A program made the position numbers and the translations under genes. A stretch of DNA of 64,000 bases from positions 21,751 through 85,750 of the forward strand of contig NZ_LYXE01000069.1 in NCBI RefSeq assembly GCF_002532075.1, read 5' to 3'. Shown here piece by piece: positions 18,143 through 26,292 of this stretch. Position 1 is the stretch's first letter, and every line of letters begins with the position of its first letter. Origin of the DNA: Candidatus Chloroploca asiatica (GTDB lineage: Bacteria; Chloroflexota; Chloroflexia; Chloroflexales; Chloroflexaceae). The notes below the pieces were generated by a model that was not told the origin of the DNA, did not search any database, and was given only the letters and a program-made list of their open reading frames with translations.

Positions 18143-19177
18143 ATGATCCAGACGGCCCTGATCGCCATTGTCGCGCTGACCTTTTCGATGCTAGCAACCC
18201 CGCTGGCTCGGCGTCTGGCATTGCGGGCGGGGGTCGTTGCGGTGCCACGCGTGCGTGATCTGCATATCACCCCGGTGCCGCTGTTGGGTGGGTTGGCGAT
18301 CTATGGCAGTTTTGTGGCGGCGCTGATTTTGTTTGGCGATCGGGCGCATATTGTCGAGTTGATCGCGATCCTGGTCGGGGCAACCCTGGTTTCGCTCTTT
18401 GGTTTGGCCGATGACCGGTGGGGCCTCAGTGCGCGGGCGAAACTGGCGGGTCAACTCATGGCCGGGGTCGTCTTGTTACTTGGTGGGACACAGGTACAAC
18501 TCTTTCCGCTGATCTGGCTCAATTGGTTGGTGACCTTGCTCTGGGTGGTCATCATTACAAATGCGATCAACTTTCTCGATAATATGGATGGTCTATCGGG
18601 GGGGATCACCACGATTGCGGCCACCTTTTTTCTCTTGTTGGCCGCGATGAACGAACCACGGCAGGTGCTGGTTGGCGCGATGGCGGCGGCCTTAATCGGG
18701 GCGTGCATCGGCTTTTTACGCTACAACCTCAACCCGGCAACCGTCTTTATGGGTGATACCGGGAGTCTCTTTCTCGGCTTTATGCTGGCGGCACTGGCGA
18801 TCAAGCTTCGTTTCCCAAGTAATACCCCGGTTGTTACATGGATGGTGCCGCTCTGCGTTCTCGCGGTGCCACTTTTTGATACGAGCCTCGTGGTGGTCTC
18901 ACGCATACGGCGTGGGGTCAACCCATTCACAACTGCGGGCAAAGATCACCTATCGCACCGCCTGCATGCGCTCGGGTTGACCCGACGCGAGGCGGTCTTG
19001 ACCTGTTATCTGCTTGGTGGTGCGGCGGGCATGGTGGGGGTCTATCTGACGCGGGCCACGATGGTTGAGGCCTATTTTGTCGCGGGGATGATGGCTGCGG
19101 TGGGGGTTGCGGCGCTGATCTGGCTGGAACGGGTGTGTCCGGGTGGGGTGGCTGCGCCCCACGGGCGAGAGCGTTAG
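18143..19177 (+). CDS. WecA/TagO-type undecaprenyl-phosphate sugar-1-phosphate transferase
   Basis: A 344-residue, roughly ten-segment membrane enzyme of the MraY/WecA superfamily that loads the first sugar phosphate onto undecaprenyl phosphate. The catalytic signatures are present: LADDRWGLSAR, NFLDNMDGLSGG, FMGDTGSLFLGF and the HxxHR loop in KDHLSHRLHALG. That last motif separates WecA/TagO types from MraY. The frame opens at 18107, inside the previous gene, but the ATG at 18143 gives the proper membrane N-terminus. A clear terminator follows. It probably starts the glycan that the preceding ligase-like protein extends or attaches. Confidence 0.92.
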   Translation: MIQTALIAIVALTFSMLATPLARRLALRAGVVAVPRVRDLHITPVPLLGGLAIYGSFVAALILFGDRAHIVELIAILVGATLVSLFGLADDRWGLSARAKLAGQLMAGVVLLLGGTQVQLFPLIWLNWLVTLLWVVIITNAINFLDNMDGLSGGITTIAATFFLLLAAMNEPRQVLVGAMAAALIGACIGFLRYNLNPATVFMGDTGSLFLGFMLAALAIKLRFPSNTPVVTWMVPLCVLAVPLFDTSLVVVSRIRRGVNPFTTAGKDHLSHRLHALGLTRREAVLTCYLLGGAAGMVGVYLTRATMVEAYFVAGMMAAVGVAALIWLERVCPGGVAAPHGRER

Positions 19178-19202
19178 GGCTGCCGCCTTCAAAACCCTGT
19201 GC

Positions 19203-19260
19203 TTCTTTTCGTGACAGATGCCAGCAACGCTAGCATCTGTCACGAAAAGAAATATTTTTT
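19203..19260 (+). terminator. Rho-independent terminator after the WecA-like gene
   Basis: A 19-bp perfect stem (19203-19221 with 19233-19251) with an 11-base loop is followed by TTTTTT at 19255-19260. Confidence 0.85.
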
Positions 19261-19291
19261 GGTGGCCGCAGGCGTGGGATCTGCTCTATGG

Positions 19292-19297
19292 TACAAT
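19292..19297 (+). promoter_or_regulatory. Extended -10 element for aguB-aguA
   Basis: TGGTACAATGC, with TACAAT at 19292-19297, lies 34 bases before the aguB ATG. The 11-base string is identical to that before recN. Confidence 0.55.
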
Positions 19298-19331
19298 GCT
19301 GAGGGAGGATCGACCAGGGATGAGGAGAGAT

Positions 19332-20216
19332 ATGGCCGCTCAGCAGGTTCACCTCGGGGTGGTACAGTTGCAACTGACGGCTGAGGCCGCCGAGAATGAT
19401 CGTCGGGCCGAGGCGGGGATTCGTGAAGCGGCTGCCCGTGGGGCGCAGATCATCTGTTTACCCGAACTCTTCCGGTCGCTCTATTTTTGTCAGCGTGAAG
19501 ATCATGATCATTTCCAACTAGCCGAGCGGGTACCGGGTCCTTCCACCGAGCGCTTTGGTCAACTGGCCCGTGAGCTCGGGGTGGTTTTGATTGTCAGCCT
19601 ATTTGAAAAGCGAGCCGAAGGTCTTTACCATAATACCGCTGCGGTGCTGGATGCCGATGGGAGCTATCTCGGCAAGTATCGCAAGATGCATATCCCCGAT
19701 GATCCGCTCTTCTATGAGAAGTTCTACTTTACCCCTGGGGATCTTGGTTTCAAGGTCTTTCCGTCGCGTTTTGGGCGGCTTGGGGTGCTGATCTGCTGGG
19801 ATCAGTGGTATCCCGAGGGTGCTCGCTTGACGGCCCTGCGTGGCGCAGATATCCTCTTTTATCCGACGGCGATTGGCTGGCATCCCTCGGAAAAGGCTGA
19901 ACATGGCAAGGCTCAGCACCAGAGTTGGGAGCTGATCCAGCGCTCGCACGGGGTTGCCAATGGATGTTACGTGGTGAGTGTGAATCGCACGGGTCACGAA
20001 GGCGATCCCGAGGGTGGCATCGAGTTTTGGGGGCAGAGTTTTGTGAGTGATCCTCAGGGTACGATCCTGGCGCTTGCGCCAGTGGATGCACCTGCGGTAC
20101 TGGTTGTGCCGATTGATCTGGGCAAGCTTGATGTGCAGCGTACCCACTGGCCGTTCCTGCGTGACCGCCGGATCGATGCCTATGGCGACATCACGCGCCG
20201 TTTTATTGATGAGTGA
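19332..20216 (+). CDS. aguB: N-carbamoylputrescine amidase
   Basis: A 294-residue nitrilase-superfamily enzyme converting N-carbamoylputrescine to putrescine, carbon dioxide and ammonia. The catalytic triad is visible: Glu in CLPELF, Lys in KYRKMHIPDD and Cys in LICWDQW. The sequences FYFTPGD and HGVANGCYVVSVNR fit this subgroup. The frame runs in from 19218, but the ATG at 19332 has a GAGGAGAG site and lies after the promoter element. The agmatine deiminase gene follows with six bases between them, so arginine-derived agmatine is turned into putrescine by this pair. Confidence 0.94.
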   Translation: MAAQQVHLGVVQLQLTAEAAENDRRAEAGIREAAARGAQIICLPELFRSLYFCQREDHDHFQLAERVPGPSTERFGQLARELGVVLIVSLFEKRAEGLYHNTAAVLDADGSYLGKYRKMHIPDDPLFYEKFYFTPGDLGFKVFPSRFGRLGVLICWDQWYPEGARLTALRGADILFYPTAIGWHPSEKAEHGKAQHQSWELIQRSHGVANGCYVVSVNRTGHEGDPEGGIEFWGQSFVSDPQGTILALAPVDAPAVLVVPIDLGKLDVQRTHWPFLRDRRIDAYGDITRRFIDE

Positions 20217-20221
20217 GAGCT

Positions 20222-21265
20222 ATGCGCGCAACTCCAGTTGAACTTGGGTACCGGATGCCGCCGGAATGGGCCCTCCATCAGGCGACATGGCTGTCGTGGC
20301 CGCACAATGAGGCCAGTTGGCCGGGCAAGCTTGAGGCAATTCTGCCGATCTACGCGCAGGCCGTGGCAATTTTGCTGCGCTCTGAGCCGGTGCATATCAA
20401 TGTGAATGATGCGGCGATGGAAGCCCATGCGCGGGCGTTGCTCGCTGATGCCGGGGCAACGGGTGAGCTCTTTTTTCATCGGTTTCCGACCAATGATGCC
20501 TGGTGCCGTGACCACGGGGCGATCTTTGTGGTGCGTGATGAAGAGCCGCAGGTGGCCGCGATTGACTGGAACTATAATGCGTGGGGGGGCAAATATCCGC
20601 CGTTTGAGCTCGACAACGAGATTCCCCGTCAGATGGCGGCCTATCTCGATACGCCCTGCTTTGCGAATCCGATGGTGCTCGAAGGTGGCTCGATTGAGGT
20701 GGATGGCACCGGGTTGCTGCTGACAAGTGAGCAGTGTTTACTCAATCCGAACCGCAATCCGACGCTGAGTCAGGCCGAGATCGAGACGCAACTGTGTGCG
20801 TACCTTGGGGTGCAACGCATCCTCTGGCTCGGTGAGGGCATTGTGGGCGATGATACTGATGGGCACGTTGATGATATCGCCCGCTTTGTTGCCCCCGGCG
20901 TGGTGCTCGCAGCCGTGGAAGAAGATCCGTCTGATGAGAATTACCACGTGTTGCAAGAGAATCTCGCCCGCTTGCAGCATATGACTGACCTGGCCGGTCA
21001 TCATTTGACCGTGTTGAAGCTGCCGATGCCCCCACCGGTGGTGTACGAAGGTCAACGCTTGCCCGCCAGTTATGCCAATTTTTATGTCGCGAACCAGGTG
21101 GTGCTGGTGCCATTCTTCAACCATGCCAATGATCAGCGAGCCCAGGCCATCCTGCAACAGTGTTTCCCTGAGCGTGAGGTGGTAGGACTCGATTGTACCG
21201 AGTTGGTATGGGGCCTCGGGGCCTGGCATTGTCTGACCCAGCAGGTTCCTTCACCACCTCAGTGA
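20222..21265 (+). CDS. aguA: Agmatine deiminase
   Basis: A 347-residue porphyromonas-type peptidyl-arginine deiminase family enzyme (agmatine to N-carbamoylputrescine). Family marks are RMPPEWALHQATWLSWPHNE at the start, TNDAWCRDHGAIFV, ALEGGSIE-type motif VLEGGSIEVDG, the GHVDDIARFV loop with catalytic His and Asp, and the terminal WGLGAWHCLTQQ with the nucleophilic Cys. A GTG at 20213 is in frame, but the ATG at 20222 follows the upstream stop with a GAG site. No arginine decarboxylase gene lies in the window. Confidence 0.94.
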   Translation: MRATPVELGYRMPPEWALHQATWLSWPHNEASWPGKLEAILPIYAQAVAILLRSEPVHINVNDAAMEAHARALLADAGATGELFFHRFPTNDAWCRDHGAIFVVRDEEPQVAAIDWNYNAWGGKYPPFELDNEIPRQMAAYLDTPCFANPMVLEGGSIEVDGTGLLLTSEQCLLNPNRNPTLSQAEIETQLCAYLGVQRILWLGEGIVGDDTDGHVDDIARFVAPGVVLAAVEEDPSDENYHVLQENLARLQHMTDLAGHHLTVLKLPMPPPVVYEGQRLPASYANFYVANQVVLVPFFNHANDQRAQAILQQCFPEREVVGLDCTELVWGLGAWHCLTQQVPSPPQ

Positions 21266-21308
21266 CGCGTTTGGCGGTGTAAGACACCGCTGCTATTGAG
21301 ACAGGCTC

Positions 21309-23432
21309 ATGCTGGCTTATTTACGGACGATGCCGGTGTTGTTGAGCCAGCCGGTGCGTCTCTTGCGTGGCTATCCTCTTGTCGCCCTGCGGTCTGATCT
21401 GCTTGCCGGGTTGACGGTTGGCCTCGTGTTGCTTCCTCAAGCGCTCGCGTTTGCGCTGCTTGCCGGTCTTCCTCCAACGATGGGGCTCTATACGGCCTTT
21501 GTTGCCTCGATGGTCGGGGCGCTCTGGGGTTCGTCGAGCCATCTCAATAGTGGCCCAACCAATACGGCTTCGATTCTGACCCTGTCGATTCTCGCCCCGC
21601 TCTTTCTGCCGGGTTCGCCCGAGTTTCTGCTGGCAGCCGGGTTGCTTGCCGTGCTTGCCGGGCTGATCAGGTTGCTGATGGGGCTTGCGCGCCTCGGGAT
21701 TCTGGTTAACTTTGTTTCTGACTCGGTGGCAGTGGGTTTTACGGCGGGCGCTGGGCTGTTGATCATGGCCAATCAGATCGGCCCGATGTTACGTCTGTCG
21801 ATCCCTGTAACAGAAGGCCCGCTTGGTGTGGTGATCGGGGCGCTGTCGCAGCTGGAGGCTGTTCATGTGCCGTCGCTTGTCCTTGGTGTGGCGACGATTG
21901 GCTTGATTATTTTCTGGCCGCGGGTCACACGTGTGGTGCCGGCGGTGCTGGTTGGCGTGACGGCGATCAGTTTGAGTGCCTGGGTGTTGCAACTTGAAGG
22001 GCAGGGCGTGCGTCTGCTCGGTACGCTGCCACAGGGTTTGCCGCCCTTTACGTCGCTGCCTCTGTTCGATCTCAGTCTGATTGGCCAACTGGCGAATGGC
22101 GCTCTTGCCATTGCGCTGATTGGTCTGGTCGAGGCCGTTGCGATTGCGCGAGCGGTGGCGAGCCATTCGCGCCAGCGTCTTGATAGCAATCAGGAATTTG
22201 TTGGGCAGGGCATTGCCAATATTGCCGCTGGTTTTTTTGGTGGGCATCCCTGTTCGAGTTCGTTTAACCGTTCCGCGCTCAGCTATCAGTCTGGCGGGAT
22301 GACGGCGCTTGGCAATGCGTTCAGTGGTGTGTTTGTGCTGGTCGCGGCGCTGGTCTTGAGCGATGTCATTGGCCAGATTCCGCTGGCTGTGCTCGCCGGA
22401 GCACTGGCAGTGACGGCCTGGAGCATGATCGATCTCCGTTCGATGAAACGGATCTGGCGTGGAGCGCCTGGCGATGCGGTGATTATGGTGATCACGTTTC
22501 TGGCGACGCTGGTACTCCCGCTGCAGTTTGCCATTTTGATCGGGGTATTGATGTCGTTGGGCTACTATCTGTTGCGCACCAGTATGCCGCGGGTGGTCGC
22601 AGTGTTGCCTGACCTGACCTTCAGTCACTGGTCAGCTTTTCCCGAGCGTCCGCAGTGTCCACAACTGGCGGTGGTTGATGTGCTGGGCGATCTCTATTTT
22701 GGGGCTGTCAATCATATCGAAGAGGAACTCCTTCGCATCCTTGATGCGCCACCGGGTCAACGGTTTTTGTTGTTGCGCATGCATAGCGTGCAACACTGTG
22801 ATATCAGTGGTATTCGTATGCTCGAAAATGTGCGGCGAGTGGTGCGGGATCGCGGGGGCGAGATCTATTTTGTGCGGGTGCGCGATCCGGTGCTTGAACG
22901 CATGCGTTTGACCGGGTTTTATGATCAGGTTGGAGCGGCGCGCTTTCTTGATGAAGATCTGGCGATTGAGACGATCTTCTATCGAATTCTTGATCCGGCT
23001 GTTTGTATCTATGAGTGCGAGTGGCGCGCTTTTCGTGAGTGTCACACGCTCCCCAAACGTACCCTGCCGGGTGGTGCCCCTCCCATTCCGTTGTTGCCGC
23101 TTGGCAGTACGACGGCTCCAAAGGTTGCAGCCCATGAACTCTGGAAGATGATGCACAATGAGGTGCCCCCTCTGGTGGTTGATGTCCGTGAACCACGTGA
23201 GTTTCGGTTGGGCCATATCCCGGGGGCAATTTCGATTCCGCTGAGTGACCTGCTCATCAAGCCATCGGATCTACCGCGCGAAGCCCCGCTTATCCTGGTT
23301 TGTCGCAGTGGCCGTCGGAGTGAACGGGCGTCTCTGGCTTTGACTGAGCAAGGGTATGCGAATGTACGCATTCTTGGGGGGGGGCTCTTGACCTGGGAAG
23401 GCCAGAATCTGTTGATGGCAGTTGAGACGTAG
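21309..23432 (+). CDS. SulP-family anion transporter fused to STAS and rhodanese domains
   Basis: A 707-residue membrane protein. Residues about 20-410 form the SulP transporter core of roughly 12-14 helices, including LNSGPTNTASILTLSIL and the NRSALSYQSGG region. A cytoplasmic STAS domain (about 440-560) carries the regulatory loop MHSVQHCDISGIRML. A linker then leads to a C-terminal rhodanese domain (about 605-700) with VDVREPREFRLGHIPGA and an active-site loop CRSGRRS, Cys near residue 665. SulP proteins move sulfate, bicarbonate or other anions. The intact rhodanese Cys suggests sulfur handling at the inner face, which favours a sulfur oxyanion but does not prove it. Confidence 0.9.
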   Translation: MLAYLRTMPVLLSQPVRLLRGYPLVALRSDLLAGLTVGLVLLPQALAFALLAGLPPTMGLYTAFVASMVGALWGSSSHLNSGPTNTASILTLSILAPLFLPGSPEFLLAAGLLAVLAGLIRLLMGLARLGILVNFVSDSVAVGFTAGAGLLIMANQIGPMLRLSIPVTEGPLGVVIGALSQLEAVHVPSLVLGVATIGLIIFWPRVTRVVPAVLVGVTAISLSAWVLQLEGQGVRLLGTLPQGLPPFTSLPLFDLSLIGQLANGALAIALIGLVEAVAIARAVASHSRQRLDSNQEFVGQGIANIAAGFFGGHPCSSSFNRSALSYQSGGMTALGNAFSGVFVLVAALVLSDVIGQIPLAVLAGALAVTAWSMIDLRSMKRIWRGAPGDAVIMVITFLATLVLPLQFAILIGVLMSLGYYLLRTSMPRVVAVLPDLTFSHWSAFPERPQCPQLAVVDVLGDLYFGAVNHIEEELLRILDAPPGQRFLLLRMHSVQHCDISGIRMLENVRRVVRDRGGEIYFVRVRDPVLERMRLTGFYDQVGAARFLDEDLAIETIFYRILDPAVCIYECEWRAFRECHTLPKRTLPGGAPPIPLLPLGSTTAPKVAAHELWKMMHNEVPPLVVDVREPREFRLGHIPGAISIPLSDLLIKPSDLPREAPLILVCRSGRRSERASLALTEQGYANVRILGGGLLTWEGQNLLMAVET

Positions 23433-23454
23433 GGTTAGAGGGAGAGGAGCATCG

Positions 23455-24435
23455 ATGAGCGAGCCACAACTTCATCGCAATACGGGGCTCGATCTCGTGC
23501 GAGCCACCGAGGCGGCGGCGATGGCCGCAGCACGCTGGATGGGCCTTGGATACCGCCAGGAAGCTGAACTCGCGGCGAGTCAGGCGATGAGTGATGCGCT
23601 GGCGGCGATTGATCTCGATGGGCGGATTGTGATCTGTGAAGGTGGACGGCTGCGGCTGCGGAGTGCCTTGCCGGGCGGTGAACGGGTTGGCAGTGGGCGC
23701 GGCGCGCCTGTTGATGTCGTGGTTGATGCGATTGATGGACGCCGTCTGCTGGCGCGAGGGCGACCGGGCGCGGTTGCCGTCGCGGCCGTCGCACCGCAAG
23801 GCACGATGTGGGCCGCCAGTGCTGCAGTCTATATGGAAAAGATTGTCGTCAATCGGGTCGTTGCCCCGGCCTTGGTGCCCGAGTGCATCACGGCTCCGGC
23901 GGCCTGGACGATTGGCTTGATTGCCCGGGCCAAAGGCAAAGCGATCCGTGATCTGGTGATCTTTGTGCTGGAGCGGCCTCGTCATGCTGACCTGATTACC
24001 GAGATTCGGGCGGCTGGGGCGCGGGTGATGCTTGCCGATGATGGTGATATTTCGGGGGCTGTGCTTGCGAGTTTGCCTGATGGTCCGGTTGATGCCTTGA
24101 TGGGGTCGGGGGGCGCGGCCGAAGGCGTGATGGCCGCATGTGCGGTCAAGGCCCTTGGCGGCGGGATGCTGGCGCGCCTCGCCCCGCAGAGCGTCGACGA
24201 GCGCATGGCCGTCGTTGAGGCTGGTCTCGATCTACGTCGTACAATGATGTGTGACGATCTGGTGCGTAGCAATCAGATCTTTTTTGTGGCGACGGGCATT
24301 ACTGATGGCCTTTTGTTGGACGGGGTACATTTTGATGGCCCACGGGCGACGACCAATTCGCTGATCTTGCGGAGTGAAACCCGCACGCGACGCATGATTG
24401 TGGCCGAGCATCTGGTCGAACCAGAACGGCCTTGA
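23455..24435 (+). CDS. GlpX-like (class II fructose-1,6-bisphosphatase) protein, divergent
   Basis: A 326-residue member of the GlpX family, whose usual role is dephosphorylation of fructose-1,6-bisphosphate. The overall match is clear, with VGSGRGAPVDVVVDAIDG, YMEKIVVNRV, GGAAEGVMAACAVKALGG and TGITDG. Several signature positions differ. The usual GEGEIDEAPM loop reads CEGGRLRLRSA (about residues 61-71), and the DPxEGT metal/phosphate motif reads DAIDGRR (about 91-97), so the threonine is Arg. Activity as a bisphosphatase is therefore doubtful. The ATG at 23455 has a GGAGAGGAG site. A 46-bp palindrome follows the gene. Confidence 0.82.
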   Translation: MSEPQLHRNTGLDLVRATEAAAMAAARWMGLGYRQEAELAASQAMSDALAAIDLDGRIVICEGGRLRLRSALPGGERVGSGRGAPVDVVVDAIDGRRLLARGRPGAVAVAAVAPQGTMWAASAAVYMEKIVVNRVVAPALVPECITAPAAWTIGLIARAKGKAIRDLVIFVLERPRHADLITEIRAAGARVMLADDGDISGAVLASLPDGPVDALMGSGGAAEGVMAACAVKALGGGMLARLAPQSVDERMAVVEAGLDLRRTMMCDDLVRSNQIFFVATGITDGLLLDGVHFDGPRATTNSLILRSETRTRRMIVAEHLVEPERP

Positions 24436-24471
24436 CAGGTAGCGCAGTTTCAGCCTAGACTAGATTCATAC

Positions 24472-24517
24472 CTGACCGAGCCAACCGCCCGTCATGACGG
24501 GCGGTTGGCTCGGTCAG
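24472..24517. repeat. Perfect 46-bp palindrome, possible terminator
   Basis: The sequence equals its own reverse complement over 46 bases, centred on CATG. It sits between the GlpX-like and MTHFR-like genes. It could form a 22-bp hairpin that ends the upstream transcript, but no T-run follows. Confidence 0.7.
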
Positions 24518-24574
24518 CAAATGTGGTTGGGGCCGCAGGCTCCGTTGCGCCTTGCCGTAGGGATGGATGTGTTT

Positions 24575-25522
24575 ATGTCACTTGAAACAACGATGGCTGA
24601 TCCGCAGCGTTTTGCGCTGCTCTATGGGACGACCCCGCCGCGTGCGGATGCCCCGGCTGATCGGGTCCTCGGGGCGGCGGCGCGGCTCGCCGAGCGCGTT
24701 GCGGATCTGCCGCTCGACGGCCTGGTTGTCTATGATGTCCAGGACGAATCAGCGCGGACGAGTGAGCCGCGCCCGTTCCCTTTTCTCCCAACGATTGACT
24801 CACCGCCGTATGCCACCCTGTTGCGCCAGTTGACGCACAAGCCGGTCGTAACCTACAAATGCATTGCCACCGAAAACGAGCAGAGTTGGCCCGAATGGCT
24901 TGACCGGGCGGCTGAGCAGCATAAGGTTCGCTATCTGTCGCTGGTTGGCCTGTCGAGTGCCAAAGCTGCGCAGAGTAGCATTGCGCTGTCGCGGGCGACC
25001 GAGCTTGCCGCGGCCCATCCTGCTGGCTTTGTGCTTGGTGGGGTGGCGATTGCCGAGCGTCACGGGGCTGAACGGAGCGAGAGTCTCCGCCTGATTCAAA
25101 AGGCGCAGCGAGGGATCCGCTACTTTATCTCGCAGGCCGTCTATGATGCCGAGCCGACGATCCGGCTGCTTGGCGATTATGTTCGTGACTGTGCTGCACG
25201 CAATGCGCAGCCACAACGCATGCTGCTCGACTTTGTCCCGGTCGGTCGTCCACAGACCATGAATTTTATGCGTTGGCTGGGTATTGCTATTCCCGATACC
25301 ACGGCAGCGGCAATTTTAGATGATCCAGCCCCGCTGAGTCGCTCGATTGCGGTGTGTCGGGATCTGCTGCGGCGCATCCTTGACCAGCCCTACCTTAACC
25401 AGATCCCGCTGGGTATTGTGGTCGAGAGTGTCTCGATTAACAAAGCTGAAATTGGGGCGACGATTGAGTTGATACACACGTTGCGTGATGTTGCGCACGA
25501 ATATGGCTTACCTGTCTCATAA
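24575..25522 (+). CDS. Methylenetetrahydrofolate reductase-like protein
   Basis: A 315-residue protein resembling the MTHFR TIM barrel, which reduces 5,10-methylene-THF to 5-methyl-THF using flavin. Landmarks are LDGLVVYDVQDE (about 49-60), YATLLRQLTHKPVVTYKC, FVLGGVAIAERHG and a FISQAVYDAEPTIRLLGDY segment that matches the MTHFR QxFYD region (here QAVYD). It is a divergent branch and the substrate could differ. Several in-frame ATGs exist; the one at 24575 has GGATGG just upstream. A DDN-type protein gene starts four bases after the stop. The methyl-THF link to the corrinoid cassette elsewhere in the window is speculative. Confidence 0.72.
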   Translation: MSLETTMADPQRFALLYGTTPPRADAPADRVLGAAARLAERVADLPLDGLVVYDVQDESARTSEPRPFPFLPTIDSPPYATLLRQLTHKPVVTYKCIATENEQSWPEWLDRAAEQHKVRYLSLVGLSSAKAAQSSIALSRATELAAAHPAGFVLGGVAIAERHGAERSESLRLIQKAQRGIRYFISQAVYDAEPTIRLLGDYVRDCAARNAQPQRMLLDFVPVGRPQTMNFMRWLGIAIPDTTAAAILDDPAPLSRSIAVCRDLLRRILDQPYLNQIPLGIVVESVSINKAEIGATIELIHTLRDVAHEYGLPVS

Positions 25523-25526
25523 AAAT

Positions 25527-26006
25527 ATGCAAAATTATCCACTAACACGCATGCGCGAATGCGCAGTCAACTTTTTCGGCTCACCCATCGGGGTTGAGGT
25601 TATTCGCAATGTGATCCAGCCGCTTGACCATTTTTTTTATCAAGCCAGTGGCGGCCAGATCCTCTTTCTTAATTTTTTCGTGCCGACGCTCATGTTAACG
25701 AGCACGGGAGCACGCAGTGGTGAGTCGCGCACTGTGCCGCTGGTCTATCTGCGTGACGGCGAACGGATTGTGCTGATCGCTTCGAACTACGGCTCAACGA
25801 AACATCCGGCCTGGTACCATAATCTCAAGGCGAACCCCGCGTGTCAGGTCCATATTGCCGGACGCACCACAACCTATCGGGCGCGTCAGGCCGAAGGCGA
25901 AGAGCGCGACCACCTCTGGAAGCGCGCAGTGGCCCTCTATGCTGGCTATGCGTCGTATCAGAACAATACTGATGGACGTATTATTCCAATTATGGTGCTT
26001 GAATAA
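25527..26006 (+). CDS. Deazaflavin (F420)-dependent nitroreductase-family protein
   Basis: A protein of about 159 residues in the DDN/DUF385 split-barrel family, recognised from LMLTSTGARSGESRTVPLVYLRDGERIVLIASNYGS, HPAWYHNLKANPACQVHI and the terminal RIIPIMVLE. Family members bind coenzyme F420 or related cofactors and reduce quinones, nitro compounds or other electron acceptors. The start is uncertain: ATGs at 25503 (overlapping the previous gene), 25527 and 25551 are all possible and none has a good ribosome site. Tight packing with the MTHFR-like gene suggests co-transcription. Confidence 0.82.
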   Translation: MQNYPLTRMRECAVNFFGSPIGVEVIRNVIQPLDHFFYQASGGQILFLNFFVPTLMLTSTGARSGESRTVPLVYLRDGERIVLIASNYGSTKHPAWYHNLKANPACQVHIAGRTTTYRARQAEGEERDHLWKRAVALYAGYASYQNNTDGRIIPIMVLE

Positions 26007-26041
26007 GGATCGGCTGAGCGCCACGCCTCCAAACTTTAGTG

Positions 26042-26086
26042 GTTACACTGAGAAGCGCCCGCTATACGGGCGTTTCTCAGTGTAAC
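26042..26086. terminator. Hairpin between convergent genes
   Basis: Twenty-base arms (26042-26061 and 26067-26086) pair with one G-T wobble around a five-base loop. It lies 35 bases after the DDN-type gene, before the TIR-flanked element. Confidence 0.65.
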
Positions 26087-26113
26087 TAGGGCAAGCTGAC
26101 TCAGCCTCCATAG

Positions 26114-26292
26114 TAGGGCGATTGCATCATACGAAATCGGATACAACGGGACACCCGCAAGGGGTGCCCGTACCGGGGCGGGGCCCGAATCCGGTGTAGG
26201 GGCACCCCTTGCGGGTGCCCTTGCGGGCACCCCTTGCGGGTGCCCTTGCGGGTGCCCTTGCGGGTGCCCTTGCGGAAGATGCAATCGCCCTA
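26114..26292. mobile_element. MITE-like element: 15-bp terminal inverted repeats around GC-rich tandem repeats
   Basis: TAGGGCGATTGCATC at 26114-26128 and its exact complement at 26278-26292 enclose 149 bases. Inside are several back-to-back units of GGGTGCCCTTGC (about 26198-26275) and an oppositely oriented ACCCGCAAGGGGTGCCC near 26153. There is no coding capacity. The right end contains the stop codon of the neighbouring ABC permease gene. No target-site duplication is obvious. A GGGGCACGG hairpin at 48532 is of similar style. Confidence 0.5.

Noticed and set aside
21789..22628. 279-codon minus-strand frame opposite the transporter
   Set aside because: It is rich in His, Arg, Gln and Thr, as expected of antisense to a hydrophobic protein, and lacks its own start signals.
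26198..26275. Tandem GC-rich units that might suggest a CRISPR array
   Set aside because: The units are about 12 bases, contiguous and without distinct spacers, and no cas gene is near. They fit a simple tandem repeat inside the TIR-flanked element.
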